Shown here: positions 5,728 to 8,690 of the stretch, piece after piece
How the letters are laid out: every line of letters starts with the position of its first letter
How positions within the stretch are numbered: the stretch's first letter is position 1
Source: Acidobacteriota bacterium
GTDB taxonomy: Bacteria; Acidobacteriota; UBA890; WLXD01
DNA: 8,690 nt
Direction of reading: 5' to 3'
Assembly: GCA_022571615.1 (NCBI GenBank)
Contig: JACZXM010000097.1
Location: 1 to 8,690 of the forward strand
Position numbers and translations under genes: made by a program
Notes under the pieces: model-generated
What the model saw: only the letters and a program-made list of their open reading frames with translations
What the model was told of the DNA's origin: nothing
The model's database searches: none

Positions 5728-7049
5728 CGCCCGCGCCTCGAAGCCGGCTGCGGGGCCGACTCGGCACCGGCGGCCGAAACCACACGCGGCACTCTGGCGC
5801 CCACCCGGCTGAGTATCTCGTGCGGGATCGTCTCGCCCCAGGCCGCCACCTCCTCCACGCCGATGGGTCCTCGTCCCGGCTCGAAGCGCCCTGCCTCGGG
5901 ATCGGGGTCGATCGAGTCGACCGCGGCGAGCGCGGCGGCAAGCGTGGCCGCGTAGCCTGATTCCCGCGCGTCCTGGTCCGGCGGGGCGTCTTCACCGCCG
6001 CCGAACAACACCACTTCGTCACCGCTGCGGGCGGCAGAGATGTCGGTGACGTCGACGAGAGTGAGGTCCATGCTGATTCTGCCGATGATCGGAGCCCGGC
6101 GACCGCGGACAAAAACCCAACCGCGGTTGCTGAGCGAACGTGGAAGGCCATCATGGTATCCCAACGGCAAGACCCCAATGCGGCTCGGCCGATAGGTGGT
6201 GGCGGTCATGCCATAGCCCACAGTGACTCCCTTCGGCAGCTCACGCAGGGCGACGATTCGGGTGCACAGCCGCATCGCCGGAAGCAACTGGACAGGATCC
6301 CGGCCGGGGTTGAGCGAGGCGCCGTAGATCGCCAGGCCGGGGCGCACTCCGGTGTAGGTGTCCGGCTCCCAGGACTCCGGGTGGTGCATGATGGCGGCGC
6401 TGTTGGCCAGCGTGCGATGGGGCGGCAGCAGGTCAGCTTCTTGCAGCGCCTCGCACACCTGAGCGAAGATCGCCGCCTGCTGCGCCGCGAACTCGGTCCC
6501 CGGATCATCCGCCTCGATACTGTCGGCGCTGGCCAGGTTGGAGAACAGACCGTCGAGCGAAAGAGCCGGATTCTCGGCCACCGCCGCGGCCAGGGCCAGT
6601 ATCTGATCCGGCAGCACGCCCAGACGGCCCATACCGGTGTCGAGCTTCAGGTGCACGGAGACCGGACCGAGCCCCATCGTCCGTGCCGCTGATGCCAGCC
6701 TCTGGGCGGCATCCTCGTCCGCAACGGCACAGGACAGGCCGTACTCCAGAACCGTGCGGCACGGGTCCTCGGTACCGTCGAGGGCCGGCCCGATCATCAT
6801 CAGGATCGGTTGCTCGATCCCCGCCTGGCGTAGCTCGCGGCCCTCGCTCGCGGTCGCCACGCAGAAACCCGCCACGCGCTCGGGGGCCAGCGCCCGCGCC
6901 ACCTCGATTGCGCCGTGCCCGTAGGCATCGGCCTTGAGTACCGGCCAGATGTCCCGGTGTCCGACCCGATCGCGCAATCGGTTCAGGTTGCGCACGCAGG
7001 CATCCAGGTGAATGACCGCGGTCGTGGGGCGGCAGGTGCTTACCCCCAA
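5724..7049 (-). CDS. alr: Alanine racemase, PLP-dependent, with insertion and altered pocket
   Basis: It would interconvert L- and D-alanine for peptidoglycan in the cytoplasm. The PLP lysine is K39 in VLKADAYGHG, the second catalytic base Y279 in VGYG, and the phosphate/pyridine residues are represented by Y43, R142 (MGRLG), N216-S217 (ANSAA) and R236 (VRPGLAIYG). GRISMD is at 323-328. Length is 441 against about 370 for the family. The excess is mostly a Gly/Asp/Pro/Ala-rich insertion at about 351-396, between VVLFGG and VEEVAAWGETIP, plus a polar tail. Three positions that I recall as usually His, His and Tyr near the active site appear as N171, T213 and H410. The frame opens with TTG at 7049, overlapping the dnaB stop by 10 bases. 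There is no well-spaced ribosome binding site, so the start is uncertain by a few codons. The fold is certain; strict alanine specificity is not. Confidence 0.9.
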   Translation of the reverse strand: MGVSTCRPTTAVIHLDACVRNLNRLRDRVGHRDIWPVLKADAYGHGAIEVARALAPERVAGFCVATASEGRELRQAGIEQPILMMIGPALDGTEDPCRTVLEYGLSCAVADEDAAQRLASAARTMGLGPVSVHLKLDTGMGRLGVLPDQILALAAAVAENPALSLDGLFSNLASADSIEADDPGTEFAAQQAAIFAQVCEALQEADLLPPHRTLANSAAIMHHPESWEPDTYTGVRPGLAIYGASLNPGRDPVQLLPAMRLCTRIVALRELPKGVTVGYGMTATTYRPSRIGVLPLGYHDGLPRSLSNRGWVFVRGRRAPIIGRISMDLTLVDVTDISAARSGDEVVLFGGGEDAPPDQDARESGYAATLAAALAAVDSIDPDPEAGRFEPGRGPIGVEEVAAWGETIPHEILSRVGARVPRVVSAAGAESAPQPASRRGR

Positions 7050-8392
7050 TCCTCTGCCACTTCGGTGCGATCACGAAACAGCGTGTACGGCTTCAAGAAA
7101 GCCAATGGCACGGTGCCCGTGGGACCGTTGCGCTGCTTGGCGATAATCAATTCCGCCTTACCTTCGAGCTCCGGGTCCTGGGGCTTGTAGACCTCCTCCC
7201 GGAAAATGAACGCCACAACGTCTGCGTCCTGCTCTAAATTTCCAGATTCACGTAGGTCCGACAGCTGCGGCCGGTGGCTGGAGCGGGTCTCCGGGCCCCG
7301 CGACAGCTGCGACAAGGCGAGCACCGGAACCTCGAGCTCCTTGGCCAGTCCCTTGAGCGATCGAGAGATTTCTCCGATCTCCAGGTTGCGGTTCTCTTGG
7401 CGGCCGGCACCGCGCATCAGCTGCAGGTAGTCCACGATCAGCAGGTCGAGCCCGTGCTCCGCCTTCAGACGTCGTGCCTTGGCACGCATCTCCAGCACCG
7501 TGATCCCGGCGCTGTCGTCGATGAAGAACTTGGTCTCCGAGAGCCGGTGCAACGCATCCAGCAGGACGTCCTTGTCCTTGTGCGACAGGAAGCCGGTGGC
7601 GAGCTTGTGGGCGTCGACCTGCGCCGTGGCGGTGATCAGGCGACGGATAACCTGCTGCACCGACATCTCCAGCGAGAAGAACCCTACGCAGCCACCCGCC
7701 TCGAGCGCCACATGCTGGCTGATGTTGAGCGCCAGCGCCGTCTTGCCCATCGACGGACGCCCCGCGATGATGACCAGGTCACCCGGCTGCAGCCCGGCGG
7801 TCATCTGGTCGAGTCTCGAGAAGCCGGTGGGCACCCCGGTGACATAGTCGCCCCGGCCCATGAGCTCCTCGATCTGCTTCATGGTGTCCAGGGCCACATC
7901 GTGCACCGACACGAAGCCCTTGCGGATCTTGCTCTCGGAGATCGCAAAGATCGCATGCTCGGCACGGTCGAGCAGCTCGTCGGTTTCCAGGCCACCGCCG
8001 AGCGCCTGCTGGATGATCTGGTTGGAGGCGCTGATGAGCTGCCGCAGCGCCGCCTTGTCCTTGACGATGCGGGCGTACTGGTCGACGTTGGTCGTCGACG
8101 GCAGGCCGTCGATGAGCGCGGACAGGTACGCGGCCCCACCGGCCCGGTGGAGCAGATCGCGACCTTCGAGCTCCTCGCGCAAGGTGATCGGATCGATCGC
8201 CTCACCGCGCCCAGAAAGCGCCGTCATCGCCTCGTAGATGAAACGGTTGGCCTCGCTGAAGAAATCGTCGCCCTGGAGCACCTGCGCCGCGGCATTGAAC
8301 GCGCCGTTGTCCAGCAGCACGGCGCCGAGGATCGATCGCTCGACCTCGAGGTTGTGCGGCAGCGCGCGCTCGGTCGTCAGTTCCTGTGCCAC
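7040..8392 (-). CDS. dnaB: Replicative DNA helicase DnaB
   Basis: This is the hexameric 5'-3' helicase that opens the replication fork. With GTG at 8392 as start it has 450 residues, the normal size. The N-terminal domain (about 11-115: LPHNLEVERSILGAVLLDN, FIYEAMTAL, DPITLREEL, YLSAL) is followed by a linker and the RecA-like domain from about 183 (TGVPTGFSRLDQMTAGLQPGDLVI). Walker A is GRPSMGKT (211-218), with FFSLEMS at 238-244, Walker B LLIVDYLQL (317-325), SQLSR (361-365), RESGNLEQDADVV (381-393) and IIAKQRNG (416-423). There is no intein. The frame remains open upstream, out of the window, but GGAG six bases before the GTG and the family's usual length favour 8392. alr overlaps its stop codon. 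Confidence 0.95.
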   Translation of the reverse strand: MAQELTTERALPHNLEVERSILGAVLLDNGAFNAAAQVLQGDDFFSEANRFIYEAMTALSGRGEAIDPITLREELEGRDLLHRAGGAAYLSALIDGLPSTTNVDQYARIVKDKAALRQLISASNQIIQQALGGGLETDELLDRAEHAIFAISESKIRKGFVSVHDVALDTMKQIEELMGRGDYVTGVPTGFSRLDQMTAGLQPGDLVIIAGRPSMGKTALALNISQHVALEAGGCVGFFSLEMSVQQVIRRLITATAQVDAHKLATGFLSHKDKDVLLDALHRLSETKFFIDDSAGITVLEMRAKARRLKAEHGLDLLIVDYLQLMRGAGRQENRNLEIGEISRSLKGLAKELEVPVLALSQLSRGPETRSSHRPQLSDLRESGNLEQDADVVAFIFREEVYKPQDPELEGKAELIIAKQRNGPTGTVPLAFLKPYTLFRDRTEVAEDWG

Positions 8393-8690
8393 ATCGGTCT
8401 CCGCGGAAAGCTCCTGAGGCCACTGGCGCACTGCGCCCGCCGCCTCGAGCTTACGCAGCTTTCTTCGCAGCTCGTGGCGGTGTTTCTTGGGCAGTCCGGC
8501 CACGTACTCCTCCCATGTGGGCGGTAGCGTCGCGACCGGCGCCATGTCCTCTTCGGCGACCTCCACCGAGTAACCCTTGGCTCTGGCTATGGCCGGAAGG
8601 TGCTGGAGGGTCGGAGAGTCCTGCCGAAGCGAGGTCAGCTCTACAGTGCGCCACTCCATGCGCTCCAGCTGGTCACACAGGGCGGCATGA
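8393..8690 (-). pseudogene. 5'-part of a BioF2/CelD-like GNAT acetyltransferase, cut off at dnaB
   Basis: The frame enters from beyond the window (first full codon at 8689) and has no stop before dnaB. Its roughly 90 visible residues carry the hallmark of the two-lobed GNAT family that includes CelD and BioF2-like proteins: a W-R-T-V-x-L strand, then LPPTWEEYVAGLPKKHRHEL and RRKLRKLEAAGA, the WxxY...R..lrRk.R.Le pattern found near the middle of such proteins. The second GNAT lobe, with the acyl-CoA site, should follow but is replaced by dnaB. The change is between about 8393 and 8425. The fragment is therefore probably non-functional as an enzyme, or its 3' part lies elsewhere. The enzyme class is well supported by pattern; substrate unknown. 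dnaB is usually preceded by rplI in such genomes, and none is seen here. Confidence 0.6.
8399..8402 (-). promoter_or_regulatory. dnaB: Ribosome binding site deciding the dnaB start
   Basis: GGAG on the minus strand lies six bases before the GTG at 8392. It places the start of dnaB just before LTTERALPHNLE, as in family members, and separates it from the upstream acetyltransferase-like residues in the same frame. The motif is only four bases, so support is moderate. Confidence 0.5.

Noticed and set aside
4108..5955. Plus-strand open frame of 615 codons opposite mlaF and mlaE
   Set aside because: It is exactly antisense to two clear genes, has a His/Arg/Asp/Gly-rich composition without any domain, and is explained by high-GC antisense frames.
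7274..8527. Plus-strand open frame of 417 codons opposite dnaB
   Set aside because: It is antisense to DnaB, no motif is recognisable, and its length follows from the codon bias of dnaB.
7040..8659. DnaB starting at the ATG at 8659 (539 residues)
   Set aside because: The extra 89 residues belong to a GNAT-type protein that itself continues upstream of that ATG. A GTG with GGAG at 8392 gives a normal-length DnaB.

Overview
This is a high-GC window from a Gram-negative bacterium. Almost every gene is on the minus strand, so the window reads right to left. The MCE-type lipid transporter (permease, ATPase, MlaD-like protein with a beta-rich tail), the alanine racemase and the FliA/WhiG-like sigma factor suit a deltaproteobacterial-grade lineage (Desulfobacterota, Myxococcota or Binatota). 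That placement is inference from gene style and gene order.

Layout in transcription order: (1) 8690-8393, the 5' half of a BioF2/CelD-like GNAT acetyltransferase. It enters from outside the window, loses its second half and runs in frame into dnaB. (2) 8392-4114, a tightly packed run of dnaB (replicative helicase), alr (alanine racemase), mlaE (permease) and mlaF (ATPase), with overlaps or gaps of only a few bases. A 102-bp gap follows, then mlaD (MCE protein) and an rmlD-like reductase separated by 1 bp. (3) 1664-1434, an intergenic stretch holding a near-consensus sigma-70 promoter and a 5'-UTR hairpin for hsp20. (4) hsp20, whose conserved part ends near 1023-995 but whose frame stays open to 774. 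(5) 877-1026 on the plus strand, the start of a divergent, probably membrane-anchored protein cut off inside the hsp20 3' end. (6) 768-85, a sigma factor with a degenerate region 3. (7) 1-84, a perfect 20-bp palindrome and short heptad repeats downstream of the sigma gene.

Functionally, most of the block serves the cell envelope: D-alanine for peptidoglycan, lipid movement between inner and outer membrane, and possibly deoxysugar synthesis. It is attached to the replication helicase. The most unusual signals are the two truncated gene starts (plus strand at the left, minus strand at the right). They point inward and bracket the hsp20-to-dnaB block. Either a genomic block has replaced the 3' ends of neighbouring genes, or the contig is chimeric. 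Other points worth a look are the apparent pocket substitutions and internal insertion in the alanine racemase, and the MCE protein with a C-terminal barrel-like domain. I see no tRNA, rRNA, CRISPR array, insertion sequence or obvious phage gene.
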